Below, one piece after another: positions 1 through 8,080 of a stretch of 64,000 nucleotides of DNA. Within the stretch, counting starts at the first letter, position 1. Every line of letters starts with the position of its first letter. The notes under the pieces were generated by a model. That model worked only from the letters and a program-made list of their open reading frames with translations. It had not been told where the DNA came from and made no database searches. Origin of the DNA: Holdemania massiliensis (lineage in GTDB: Bacteria > Bacillota_I > Bacilli_A > Erysipelotrichales > Erysipelotrichaceae); NCBI RefSeq assembly GCF_022440805.1, contig NZ_JAKNTK010000001.1, positions 620,001 through 684,000 of the forward strand. Direction: 5' to 3'. The position numbers were made by a program, and so were the translations under genes.

Positions 1-1
1 C

Positions 2-268
2 GGTCCGTTTTACGCAGTGCTGGGGGTGCTTTTGGAAACGCGGTTTGCCCTGCAGGGCTTAGGCGCGAAAATGATTCCGCTGGTTTCCAGTGTGATCGAG
101 CTGGTAGGCAAGGTCGTGTTTGCCTTCCTGTTCATTCCCAAGTTTGCCTATCTCGCGGTGATTTTCTGCGAGCCGGTGATCTGGTGTCTGATGACGGTGC
201 AGCTGATCTATGCTTTTGTCACTCATCCGTATATTCACTTGCTTGCGCCGAAACTGAAAACATCGTGA
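2..268 (+). CDS. MATE family efflux transporter, C-terminal end (partial)
   Basis: The window opens inside this gene, read in the frame starting at base 2. The visible 88 residues contain the segment TRFALQGLGAKMIPLVSSV followed by ELVGKV, which resembles the conserved late segment of MATE (multidrug and toxin extrusion) transporters where a 'LQGLG...P..s...EL' pattern precedes the last membrane helices. Two hydrophobic stretches follow and the protein ends with a short polar tail (APKLKTS). MATE proteins export cationic compounds in exchange for Na+ or H+. It ends 21 bases before the HAD phosphatase start, so the two are probably co-transcribed. The family call rests on a short fragment. Confidence 0.7.
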   Translation, partial: GPFYAVLGVLLETRFALQGLGAKMIPLVSSVIELVGKVVFAFLFIPKFAYLAVIFCEPVIWCLMTVQLIYAFVTHPYIHLLAPKLKTS

Positions 269-289
269 TGAAGAAAAGAGGACAGAGCG

Positions 290-1099
290 ATGAAAGTGTT
301 TGTTTCTGATTTGGACGGTACGCTGTATCCGCCGAATGTAACGGACAGCGGTGAGGAAAACCGCGCGGCGATTCGCCGTTGGCGCGAAGCGGGCAATGTG
401 TTTGCAGTTGCAACGGTGCGGATTCACCAGTCTTATCCCAAGGTCGCAGAGGATCTGGGGTTTGCGGTGGATTATCTGGGCGGCAATGGCGCAGAACTGA
501 TTTTCAGTGATCAAACTCGAATCTTGCGTACGATCAAAGCGGAAGTCTTTCTGGAACTTGCGGACTGGCTGAAAGCGCATGACGTCGATGGAACAGTCAA
601 GATGAATTGTCAGGGATGCTGGATCAGCAGCGACAGAAAGCATTATCCGTATGGTTATCCTGAACGAATCCGCAATTCTCTGCGCCAGTCGCTGACTTTG
701 GAAGAGGCGACGATTTTGCCGGATGCGGAAATTGTCAATCTAGGCATCATTCTGCATCCGGATCAGCGCGACGCCGTAAAACAGGCACTGCGTTTAAAAC
801 TGGGTTCACAGCTGAATGTCGTCAGCTCGGATCGGGACAATCTGGATGTGATTCGTCCGGATTGTTCCAAAGCGGCGGCGCTGGCTTTATTAGCGGAACG
901 CTGCAAGGTTCCGTTGAGTGAGGTCATCGTGATCGGCGATTCTGAGAATGACGTGGGCATGTTTAACGTCGTAAAGATGAGCTATTGCATGGCTGATGCA
1001 GAACCGCAGATTCAGCAGAAGGCCGTCCAGACAGTTCGTTCCGTTGCGGCGGCACTGGAGCTGGAAATGGCCAAGCTGCAGGCGGAGCAGGGATCTTAA
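290..1099 (+). CDS. Cof-type HAD-superfamily phosphatase
   Basis: A 269-residue cytoplasmic protein of the Cof/HAD-IIB group, which dephosphorylate sugar phosphates, nucleotides or cofactor phosphates. HAD motif I is at the N-terminus (VSDLDGTLYPP; the first Asp is the nucleophile). Motif II appears as FAVATVR, where most relatives have ATGR. The Lys of motif III lies in the IRPDCSKAAAL region and motif IV is IGDSENDVGMF, giving the Mg2+-binding acidic residues. Length and C-terminal cap arrangement are normal for the family. The ribosome site AAGAGGACAG lies just before the ATG. The substrate cannot be told from sequence. An intrinsic terminator follows at 1132-1166. Confidence 0.9.
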   Translation: MKVFVSDLDGTLYPPNVTDSGEENRAAIRRWREAGNVFAVATVRIHQSYPKVAEDLGFAVDYLGGNGAELIFSDQTRILRTIKAEVFLELADWLKAHDVDGTVKMNCQGCWISSDRKHYPYGYPERIRNSLRQSLTLEEATILPDAEIVNLGIILHPDQRDAVKQALRLKLGSQLNVVSSDRDNLDVIRPDCSKAAALALLAERCKVPLSEVIVIGDSENDVGMFNVVKMSYCMADAEPQIQQKAVQTVRSVAAALELEMAKLQAEQGS

Positions 1100-1131
1100 T
1101 CAAGAAAAAAACGGAGAACTCACAACTGAAT

Positions 1132-1166
1132 AAAAAGGCTTGTCTGCAGCAGGACAGGCCTTTTTT
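1132..1166 (+). terminator. Intrinsic terminator after the HAD phosphatase gene
   Basis: AAAAAGGCTTGTC pairs with GACAGGCCTTTTT (13 pairs with one G-T wobble) around a short loop and runs into six Ts. The A-rich 5' arm may make it work in both directions. Confidence 0.85.
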
Positions 1167-1407
1167 GAACGGAATTGAGATGAACTGAGGATAACCCTTT
1201 TTGCGTAAGCCTGCTTTTATTCTGCGCAGAAATCAGCCAGTTTCCAATAATGTTTTTCATAATAGAAAGACAAATAAGAGAATTTTTGGATCCGATGAAT
1301 CAATTTGAGAGAGGAAAAGAAGCGGAGGCTGAGAATTTTATTCGATCTGCGTCCAGGTTCTTTCCAGATCGAGAAAAGATGTTAAAGTAGGATCAGAAAG
1401 AAGGAAA
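1167..1407. other. Gene-free spacer before the S9 peptidase
   Basis: No open reading frame with a plausible ribosome site is seen. The stretch is AT-rich and should hold the S9 peptidase promoter, but I could not pick a convincing -35/-10 pair. Confidence 0.5.
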
Positions 1408-3390
1408 GTGATGATGAAACCCATTCAAACTATGGATCTGAATAACTACCGCTTCCTGTCCAAATTAACGATGAATCCTTTTCGTGAAGAAGTCATTGCC
1501 TGTGTTCGCTCCCAAATGGAACTGCAGGAAAATCGTTACCGCCATGAACTGATGATAAAAAAAGGAAAGGCGTGGGAAACACGGCTGAAGTTGAAGAAAC
1601 CTGGGTTAGTCTGCTTTTTGGATGCGGACACCTTACTTTTAACCAGCGCAGAAACAACTTCATTTCAGAGTGATCCCAAGAAAACTCAATTTTTAACCTA
1701 TTCATTGAAAACCGGCGATCTGACTGAGATCTTTTCTCTTCCGTTTCCGGTATCCTCAGCCCATTATTTAGGCGGCACACAGCTGATCGTCAAAGCTGAG
1801 GTGGATGAAAATGTTGGGGAGGATGAAGCGAATTTCCCAACAGGAAACACGTATAAAGAAAACGTTATGGTCTTGGAAGAGCTGCCCTGGTGTGCAAATG
1901 GCCGTGGCTTCATCAGCTGTCATCGAAACCAGTTGTTTGTGGCTGACTGGACGACGCAGCAGTATCAGCCGATCACCTCTTCCGGGTTTCAATGCGGCAG
2001 TGTGACGGCCTGCCCCGATCATCATCAAGTTTTGTTTACTGGAATGACTTATAAGTATAAAGCGTCTCAGAAAGAAGGTCTTTTCTGTTATGATGCAGTC
2101 AAGCAGGAAGTAACTACGTTGATTGAAGAGGGCGTTTTCCGACGGATCAAAGAACCTTGTTTTTTGAAGGACAGCCTTGTGTTTGCGGCTACAAAAGGGG
2201 AGCGTTATGGGAAAAATGAAGCGCTGGATTTCTATCTTCTGAATCCAAAGACGAAACAATACCGACTTCTGAAATCACTGGATCATCCTTTGGGAAGCTC
2301 AGTTGTATCTGACTGTCGGTTAAACAGCGGCAGTGCAGTTAAGGTTGTCCAAGATCAGCTTTACTTTACGATGACCGTGGGATGGACGACGCCGTTATTT
2401 CGTCTGGATTGTGATGGAAAGCTGGAAAGGATCCTGGATTTTGACGGATCCATTGACGATTTTGCTTTTAACAATCAGACGCTGTGGCTGATAGCCCAGC
2501 GGGCTAACGCTCTGCAGGCTCTGTATACGGTTGATTTAAAAACAAAGAAGCTAAAAACTGAAAAAGATTGGAATCAGGCGGCACTGCTTGACCGTTATGT
2601 TGCCCAACCACAGCCTTTTCCTTTTTCTTCACGCGGCTGCAGAATTGACGGTTGGGTTATGGTTCCGATAAACTATGATCCCCGTCAGCAATATCCGGCG
2701 GTACTGCAGATCCATGGCGGCCCGAATCTGGCTTATGGTGAAGTATTCCATCATGAAATGCAGATGTTGGCGAGCGCCGGTTATTTTGTGCTTTTCTGCA
2801 ATCCCGTTGGATCGGTAGGCCGAACTGATGAATTTGCGGATATCCGCGGTCGTTATGGGGATGAGGATTACGAGAATTTAATGGATTTTACCTCAGCTGT
2901 GCTGCAGGCTTTTCCAGCGATTGATTCTCAACGGATCGCGGTCTGCGGCGGCAGTTATGGCGGGTTTATGGTCAACTGGATCATCGGCCATACATCTCGA
3001 TTTGTCTGTGCCGTCAGTCAGCGATCCATCGCTAACTTTATGACAATTTACGGCCTGAGTGATTTTGGTTATTATTTCGTGCGGGATCAGCTGGCGGCCG
3101 AGCCTTTGAGTGAAGCGGGACAAGCTGCGATCCATAAGCAATCGCCGATTCGTTACGTTGGAAATGTGCAGACGCCGACACTGTTTCTGCACAGTGATCA
3201 GGACTGGCGGTGTTCGTTGTCGGAAGGACTGCAGATGTTTACAGCTCTGACTGATTTGGGAGTCAAAACGCGAATGGTTTGTTTTCAAGGGGAGAATCAT
3301 GAATTAAGCCGCAGCGGGAAACCTCAGGCACGGCAGCGGCGTTTATCTGAGATCCAAAGCTGGCTGGATCAGTGGTGTTATAAACAATAA
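1408..3390 (+). CDS. S9 family (prolyl oligopeptidase-type) serine peptidase
   Basis: A 660-residue protein with the two-part build of acylaminoacyl-peptidase/DPP-type S9 enzymes: an N-terminal beta-propeller-like part (about residues 1-400) and a C-terminal alpha/beta-hydrolase domain. The catalytic triad is visible: Ser516 in GGSYGGFM, Asp599 in SDQDWRCSLSEG and His631 in GENHELSRSG. HGGPNLAYG is the usual oxyanion-region motif. The family cuts short peptides or acylated amino acids. No signal peptide is seen, so it is probably cytoplasmic. The start is ambiguous: GTG at 1408 is followed by ATG at 1411 and 1414. AGAAGGAAA at about 1399-1407 suits the ATGs slightly better. Confidence 0.9.
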   Translation: MMMKPIQTMDLNNYRFLSKLTMNPFREEVIACVRSQMELQENRYRHELMIKKGKAWETRLKLKKPGLVCFLDADTLLLTSAETTSFQSDPKKTQFLTYSLKTGDLTEIFSLPFPVSSAHYLGGTQLIVKAEVDENVGEDEANFPTGNTYKENVMVLEELPWCANGRGFISCHRNQLFVADWTTQQYQPITSSGFQCGSVTACPDHHQVLFTGMTYKYKASQKEGLFCYDAVKQEVTTLIEEGVFRRIKEPCFLKDSLVFAATKGERYGKNEALDFYLLNPKTKQYRLLKSLDHPLGSSVVSDCRLNSGSAVKVVQDQLYFTMTVGWTTPLFRLDCDGKLERILDFDGSIDDFAFNNQTLWLIAQRANALQALYTVDLKTKKLKTEKDWNQAALLDRYVAQPQPFPFSSRGCRIDGWVMVPINYDPRQQYPAVLQIHGGPNLAYGEVFHHEMQMLASAGYFVLFCNPVGSVGRTDEFADIRGRYGDEDYENLMDFTSAVLQAFPAIDSQRIAVCGGSYGGFMVNWIIGHTSRFVCAVSQRSIANFMTIYGLSDFGYYFVRDQLAAEPLSEAGQAAIHKQSPIRYVGNVQTPTLFLHSDQDWRCSLSEGLQMFTALTDLGVKTRMVCFQGENHELSRSGKPQARQRRLSEIQSWLDQWCYKQ

Positions 3391-3486
3391 AAAGGTGCCA
3401 TGATCCCAAAGTTGGCTGAGTGAAGTGCATATTATATAGAAACATTTCTGACTATGGTATTTATATTATTATGGATGATGACACCA

Positions 3487-4202
3487 ATGCCTGAGAATCA
3501 GAATATTAAATGGAAAAGCAAGTGGAAAGACGAATACTTAGAATGGATTTGCGGTTATGCCAACGCATAAGGCAGCAAAATTTATTTTGGTTTTGACCAT
3601 GACGGAAATATCATCGATCTGTCCAATGACCACAAGCAGTAGCTGTATCAATCCGGTGTACCTATTCAAATCAGAGTATATGAGGATAAGCTGTATATCG
3701 CAACTGTGGTTGTCTGCCGAAAAATTGGACATTGGAAAATTTGATGCGCAAACATGCCTCTAGTTCGTACAATCCCAATATTGCTCATGTTTTCTACTTG
3801 GCAGGCTTTATTGAAAGTTGGGGGCGAGGCATTGAGAAAATCTACTCTGTTTGTAAAAATAACGGTGTGCCGCAGCCTATCTATACCATCAATCCTGGTG
3901 ATATTATGATTAAGTTTATCGCACCGGAGGATCGAGTTATTCGTTCCAGCAAGGTGACTGATAGGGTGACTGTAAAGGTGACTGATCCGGTGACTGATCC
4001 GGTGACTGATCCGGTGACTGATAACGAGCGTGAGTTGTTGTTACTTCTGACAGAAGATCCTGGCTACACAATGCCGAAACTTTCTGAAAAAATGGGCATC
4101 AGCAGAAAAACAGTGGCACAAAGGATAAAGCAGCTTAAAGAAAAAGGTATCATCGAGCGTATAGGCTCTGACCGAAAAGGCTATTGGAAGATAAATAACT
4201 GA
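3487..4202 (+). pseudogene. Broken AlbA/Schlafen-type ATP-binding transcriptional regulator
   Basis: This is the relic of the ATP-binding 'divergent AAA / AlbA_2 DNA-binding' regulator family, normally well over 400 residues. Reading from the ATG at 3487 gives MPENQNIKWKSKWKDEY and the N-terminal AlbA_2 pattern, but stops occur after GYANA (TAA) and after SNDHKQ (TAG). The central ATP-binding part is missing: the text jumps to SGVPIQIRVYEDKLYIA. A one-base loss near 3708-3710 then shifts frame, and the C-terminal half continues as NCGCLPKNWTLENLMRKH and GFIESWGRGIEKI, with a winged-helix segment (MPKLSEKMGISRKTVAQRI). The 3' part from 3732 is open to the stop at 4200-4202 but has no ribosome site, so it is unlikely to be expressed. 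A tandem repeat at 3954-4025 lies in the linker. Confidence 0.85.
3954..4025 (+). repeat. 12-bp tandem repeat (six units) encoding VTD(P) steps
   Basis: Six in-phase 12-base units starting GTGACTG. The third to fifth are identical GTGACTGATCCG; the outer ones differ in the last bases. In the relic reading frame they encode VTDR-VTVK-VTDP-VTDP-VTDP-VTDN, the linker before the winged helix. Such a tract can change copy number by slippage. Confidence 0.9.
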
Positions 4203-4277
4203 ACACCAGTTGTTTCAATGTCAAAAATAGGTTTTTGATATATTCTGTGAAAACCCAAAGAGAAAAATTTATGCCTG
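4203..4277. other. Short spacer between two converging gene relics
   Basis: AT-rich sequence between the stop of the broken regulator and the end of the PTS IIA relic on the opposite strand. No terminator or open frame is seen. Confidence 0.5.
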
Positions 4278-4724
4278 TTATTTGCCATCAAGCTGATAAC
4301 AAGTAATTCCCATCAAAATATCCATATGGAACTTATCACTGTTTGTCAAAACGACAAGGATTGTTAAATCAATGTCATGTTCCTTCATAAAAGACATATC
4401 AATTTTTAAAATTGGGGTACCAGCAAAAACTTTTTGTTCAACGGATTTCAAAACCTGAAATCCTTGCCCTTTCAGATTTACTTTGTTAAGTCCAACATAA
4501 GAAGAAATTCTGCCTCATTGTCAGCGATGATTCCAAAAGCGCGAGCAGTATTGGCGAACATTGCGATTCTACCGCTGCATGGTGAACAAATCATTTCATT
4601 ACTGGTTTCAATTGAAAAGCCATCACCAAGCAGTTTCTTTGAGAATATGTCATCCTTGACGTCTTCCAAGAGTATAAGGATTCCGCTGCAGGCTGCGCTT
4701 TAAACGTAGAGAAAATGTCTTTTC
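4278..4724 (-). pseudogene. Decayed glucose-family PTS IIA domain (beta-glucoside PTS type)
   Basis: On the minus strand, three reading-frame fragments join into an EIIA-Glc-type domain. KAQPAAESLYS resembles the linker before the domain. After a small deletion and frame change comes LEDVKDDIFSKKLLGDGFSI, then CSPCSGRIAMFANTARAFGI and EFLLMLDLTK. A one-base shift at about 4480 leads to NLKGQGFQVLKSVEQKVFAG and ILVVLTNSDKF, ending at the TAA at 4278-4280. The position of the phosphorylated His (normally H-[IF]-G-[IL]-D-T-V) reads LLMLD, so the active residue is gone as well. The upstream IIB and IIC parts are not found. It is probably the dead tail of a BglF/BglP-like permease. Confidence 0.75.
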
Positions 4725-4845
4725 AGAAAGCAGAAAACAAATCTTTAAAGATAATGTCTGCCAAAAGATTTAATTAGAACTTTGTCTTTGCAAAAACGTA
4801 TTTCCTTTTCTACTTCAGCCACTGGAAAGGGCGCTGTGCTATACG

Positions 4846-4874
4846 TTGACAAGGGCAGAACAGACCGATATAAT
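4846..4874 (+). promoter_or_regulatory. Consensus sigma-A promoter for the SPFH gene
   Basis: TTGACA (4846-4851) and TATAAT (4869-4874) are both perfect matches separated by exactly 17 bases. Transcription would start near 4881, giving a leader of about 150 bases before the ATG at 5031. Confidence 0.85.
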
Positions 4875-4897
4875 TTAAATAAATATTCTTGCCTGAG

Positions 4898-4937
4898 GCC
4901 GCATAGGAAATAATCAACTTTGCTGTTCCTGTGCGGC
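4898..4937 (+). promoter_or_regulatory. Hairpin in the leader of the SPFH gene
   Basis: GCCGCATAGGA (4898-4908) pairs with TCCTGTGCGGC (4927-4937), 11 pairs with one wobble, around an 18-base AT-rich loop. It is not followed by a T-run, so it is more likely an mRNA-stabilising or regulatory structure than a terminator. Confidence 0.5.
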
Positions 4938-5030
4938 TGTCTTTCATCGGACTCATTTAAAATAGCGGATTAAACTGCGATTTTCCGTTAGGGGTCAATC
5001 AGGAAAAAGAAGAAGACAGGGAGGAAAACT

Positions 5031-6332
5031 ATGGCTGTAATTGAAGTTGTTAAGTATAATGGAACACCCGATGTCTTTGCGTGGAAATATCCAGGCGAAG
5101 AACTTGGGACTTGGACGCAGCTGATCGTCAATGAGTCACAGGAGGCAATTCTGTTTAAAAATGGAATGGCTCTGGATGTTTTTCCCAGTGGCCGTTATAC
5201 GTTGGATACGGAGAACATACCGCTGCTCAGAAAGCTGATGAATATGCCGTTTGGCGGCCGTTCACCGTTTACCGCGGAAATCTGGTTTGTCAATCTGGTC
5301 AGTTCGCTGAATATTAAATGGGGTACTGCCTCACCGATTCAGCTTCAGGATCCAAAGTATGGTATTTTTGTACCAGTACGTTCGTATGGGCAGTTTGGAA
5401 TTCAAATTGTAGACTCTAAACAGTTTTTAATCAAGTTGGTCGGTACTTTGCCGGTTTTTGATAAAACTAATCTAACGCAATATTTCCGTGGTCTTTATAT
5501 TACGAAGGTTAAGGATACTGTATCTTCGTATCTGGTTCATAAGGGCATCAGTATTTTGGAAATCAATGCCTATCTTGATGAGCTGTCTGAATACATGAAG
5601 GATCGGATCGAGCCGGTGATGGAGGATTACGGAATTGAGCTGGTTAATTTCTATGTTAATGATATTAACGTTCCGGAGGAGGATCCGGCAGTTGTCAAAC
5701 TGAAAGAAGCATTGTCTAAACGGGCAGAGATGAATATCATCGGTTACAGTTACCAACAGGAGCGTTCCTTTGATACCCTTGAGGGTGTGGCGCGGAAAGA
5801 AAGTGCTGCGGCCTCTGGTTTCATGGGAGCCGGACTGGAATTGGGTGTTGGCGCGGCTGCCGGCAGTGCTTTTGGCGGTCAGTTTGCAAGCATGGGCGGA
5901 ATTTTAAATGTTGAAAAGGAAGTCCCGCGAATCGAATGTCCAAGCTGTCATGCCCAAATTGAAAAAGGGATGGCTTTTTGTCCGGAATGTGGTTTTCAGC
6001 TGGAAGGGAAAAAGAAACCATTTACCTGTTCAGCCTGCGGTGAAATTCTGATCGAAGGTGTGAAGTTCTGTCCGCACTGCGGCCGGCGTCTCAATCCGTG
6101 TCCTAACTGTGGGGCTGATATCCCGGAAGGAAAGCAGGTTTGTCCGAATTGTCATGCTGAAATACTGCCAGCTTGCCCAAAATGCGGCAAAATGCTGCCA
6201 ATTAAAAACGCGAAGTTCTGTCCGGAATGTGGTGCTCGATTAACTCGTCATTGTCCAAAGTGCGGCACAGAAGTGGGAAAACAGATTAAATTCTGTCCTG
6301 AATGCGGCGAAAAATTAGAATCAGAGGATTAG
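5031..6332 (+). CDS. SPFH-domain protein with five C-terminal zinc ribbons
   Basis: A 433-residue protein. Residues 1 to about 240 form an SPFH (stomatin/prohibitin-like) domain of the 'virion core protein'/YdjI-like type, starting MAVIEVVKYNGTPDVFAWKY; in relatives this forms membrane-associated oligomers. A Gly/Ala-rich hinge (about 260-290, with GAGLELGVGAAAGSAFGG) separates it from a tail of ten CxxC knuckles making five zinc ribbons (about 303-428). No catalytic site is seen. A GGGAGG ribosome site decides the ATG. The next gene also ends in a zinc ribbon, so the pair may work together, possibly in membrane-stress or phage-shock-like functions. The cellular role of such SPFH-ribbon fusions is not settled. 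Confidence 0.85.
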   Translation: MAVIEVVKYNGTPDVFAWKYPGEELGTWTQLIVNESQEAILFKNGMALDVFPSGRYTLDTENIPLLRKLMNMPFGGRSPFTAEIWFVNLVSSLNIKWGTASPIQLQDPKYGIFVPVRSYGQFGIQIVDSKQFLIKLVGTLPVFDKTNLTQYFRGLYITKVKDTVSSYLVHKGISILEINAYLDELSEYMKDRIEPVMEDYGIELVNFYVNDINVPEEDPAVVKLKEALSKRAEMNIIGYSYQQERSFDTLEGVARKESAAASGFMGAGLELGVGAAAGSAFGGQFASMGGILNVEKEVPRIECPSCHAQIEKGMAFCPECGFQLEGKKKPFTCSACGEILIEGVKFCPHCGRRLNPCPNCGADIPEGKQVCPNCHAEILPACPKCGKMLPIKNAKFCPECGARLTRHCPKCGTEVGKQIKFCPECGEKLESED

Positions 6333-6521
6333 CTGAAGATAAAGTCAAACTGCTGATGCTGTCCATGATTCTGATCACAGCGTTTTGTTATGATCATAAT
6401 GCAGGTTTAAGGTAAATCGAAACAAGGACACTGAAAGCCTCATAATATAGACATCAATCAAAAAATCAAAGAATTGCTGCTAAAGCTTAATCAGGAGCAT
6501 TAGGATGGGTAAAGAAGGAAA

Positions 6522-7109
6522 GTGGGGGAAAGTACAGTGGAAAAAAGAATTAAGAAAGTGTCTGTTTTGATGAAGCAAATTTTATACTGGGCAGAGCTAG
6601 CTGTTGGGGGCTTTTTCACTCTGGGTTTTGTTTCAGTTACAGTGACCTATATCAGCGAAGGACAGGAATTGGGCTCGATTCTGATCGGAGTATTTATGTC
6701 CATCTTAACTTTTCTTGTGACTCGCAATGGATTTCGCGGTTCGCGGCTGATTTCTCAATATAAAAAATACTTCGCAATTCTGGCTGTGAATGGTGAGCGC
6801 TCTCTGGAGCGACTGGCATCGATTTCGCATGTTCCTGCCGACAAATTTCAGAAACAGATTGAGCAGATGATTAAACGGGGATATTTTGGGTCCGCTTATA
6901 TCAATTACGATACAATGAGTTTGGTTTTGGCTGGTGATGAATTGCCTCAGGAAGCAAATCGCATCCGCCAGGTTCAGAATACCCAACGTTATCGGACGGT
7001 TGTGTGCCAGGCCTGCGGCGCTACGAATAAGGTCGCGGAAGGGATGATTGGAGAATGTGAGTTCTGCGGTTCTCTGTTGGAAGCAGCAGAGAAAGACAAT
7101 GCGGAATAA
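6522..7109 (+). CDS. Membrane protein with C-terminal zinc ribbon, unknown function
   Basis: Up to 195 residues. Two hydrophobic helices (about residues 20-40 and 50-68) are followed by RNGFRGSRLISQYKKYFAIL and a segment that looks like a winged helix (ERLASISHVPADKFQKQIEQM, ending RGYFGSAYI). It ends with one zinc ribbon (CQACG at about 163 and CEFCG at about 178). I recognise no catalytic motif. The start is uncertain: GTG at 6522 has AAGGAAAG almost on top of it, whereas GTG at 6537 sits 8 bases after GGGGG and gives VEKRIKKV. It lies 189 bases after the SPFH-ribbon gene and precedes a terminator, so the two probably form one functional unit. Confidence 0.7.
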   Translation: MGESTVEKRIKKVSVLMKQILYWAELAVGGFFTLGFVSVTVTYISEGQELGSILIGVFMSILTFLVTRNGFRGSRLISQYKKYFAILAVNGERSLERLASISHVPADKFQKQIEQMIKRGYFGSAYINYDTMSLVLAGDELPQEANRIRQVQNTQRYRTVVCQACGATNKVAEGMIGECEFCGSLLEAAEKDNAE

Positions 7110-7263
7110 TCAACAGCCTGCGATGAGTTAACGATAGTGAAGCCTATCGAAAGGGATCCTCCGTGAATAAGAACCAGAGATCTCAATTTTTTAAATTTTA
7201 TGATTTACAATTTTTATCGAATTTACAAATACAAACTATACAGCTGGCCTGAAAGGGCAGGGT

Positions 7264-7286
7264 AAACCACTTCGGTGGTTTTTTAT
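7264..7286 (+). terminator. Intrinsic terminator after the zinc-ribbon membrane protein
   Basis: AAACCAC and GTGGTTT flank a TTCG tetraloop, with a T-rich tail. It lies 155 bases after the stop codon. Confidence 0.85.
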
Positions 7287-7997
7287 TTAGTAGGAAAGTT
7301 CTATGCAAAGTGAGGGAGAGCGGCTCTGAACGTTAAATTTTAACGCATAAACTTTTATAGCAAAGAAGCAATGTAAATGATGGAACAAACTCAATCGCAT
7401 TGTATAGCTTTGAAGAATGTTGCATAAAAAATCAAAAGAAGTTGTGATTCTGTTTTCGATTCTCTGTGTGAAAGTGAAGTTCTCATGAAGACAATCACTT
7501 GTTCTGATCGTGTTTACTACTCGGAATTATCCTTGGAAGAAGCGAACGTGCGACAATGCTGGAAAGAGGGATATGGGGTAAAGAAGGGAAATCCAGCGAA
7601 TACAAGCAAGATCGGGATAGAGAAATACAGCACAAGAATGGGCTGTACAGTTCATATGGCAGCCGCGTATGTGATAGCACGGCGAGGGATAGGAATGGAA
7701 TAGAAACAGAGAGGGACTCTGAGGGTTTTAGCTTTCAGAGTGATGCTTGCAGTACTTTCTTGTTTCTGTGTTCTTTTCTTGATAGAATTCATTCACAGAG
7801 AATTGTTAGCTCAATTGAAGGAACAATACAAGATTTCAAGCCTGGAATTAGGATAATCATAATTTCTGACAGGAAAAATTCAAGCTGAAAGGTTGGCTAA
7901 AGCAGAAATACCTGAATAACTAAGTGCAGTTTTGCGTATTTGCGATTCTTTATCCATTGTAATGACTTCAAGATGCAAAAGAGAGGAGATAACTGTG
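7287..7997. other. Gene-poor stretch with relics only
   Basis: About 700 AT-rich bases without a convincing intact gene. The longest open frames here (72 and 110 codons) overlap each other in different frames and lack ribosome sites. One contains a TnpB-like tail, described separately. Nothing else was recognised. Confidence 0.6.
7545..7703 (+). pseudogene. Relic of the C-terminus of an IS200/IS605 TnpB (OrfB)
   Basis: The frame ending at 7703 reads NPANTSKIGIEKY, then GCTVHMAAAYVIARRGIGME and a stop. This resembles the end of TnpB/OrfB proteins, where 'NPAYTSxIGxxKY' is followed by '(S/T)xHxAAAxVIARRGxG'. The RuvC core and the zinc finger that should precede it are absent, and the upstream sequence is unrelated, so this is a decayed insertion-sequence fragment. 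The match is from memory of the family pattern and covers about 35 residues. Confidence 0.5.
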
Positions 7998-8047
7998 TAA
8001 AAAAATGGAGTATTCTAACCCAAGTGGCTGAAATACTCCATTTTATT
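7998..8047 (-). terminator. Intrinsic terminator (probably bidirectional) at the end of the flavoprotein gene
   Basis: AAAATGGAGTATT (8002-8014) and AATACTCCATTTT (8032-8044) form a 13-pair stem. T-runs flank it on both strands, and it lies 34 bases beyond the stop of the minus-strand gene. Confidence 0.85.
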
Positions 8048-8080
8048 CATTGTTTAAAGGATTTTATTGAGCCGAATCGA

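Noticed and set aside
3954..4025. Possible CRISPR-like repeat
   Set aside because: The units are contiguous 12-base tandem copies without spacers and encode a regular VTDP linker.
3732..4202. The 156-codon frame as an intact gene
   Set aside because: It is the C-terminal half of a known larger family, with matching upstream fragments in other frames and no ribosome site.
4434..4703. An 89-codon plus-strand frame
   Set aside because: The opposite strand carries a recognisable IIA domain relic, so this frame is its shadow.
7556..7888. A 110-codon plus-strand frame in the gene-poor stretch
   Set aside because: Overlaps the TnpB relic in another frame, no ribosome site, low-complexity charged sequence.
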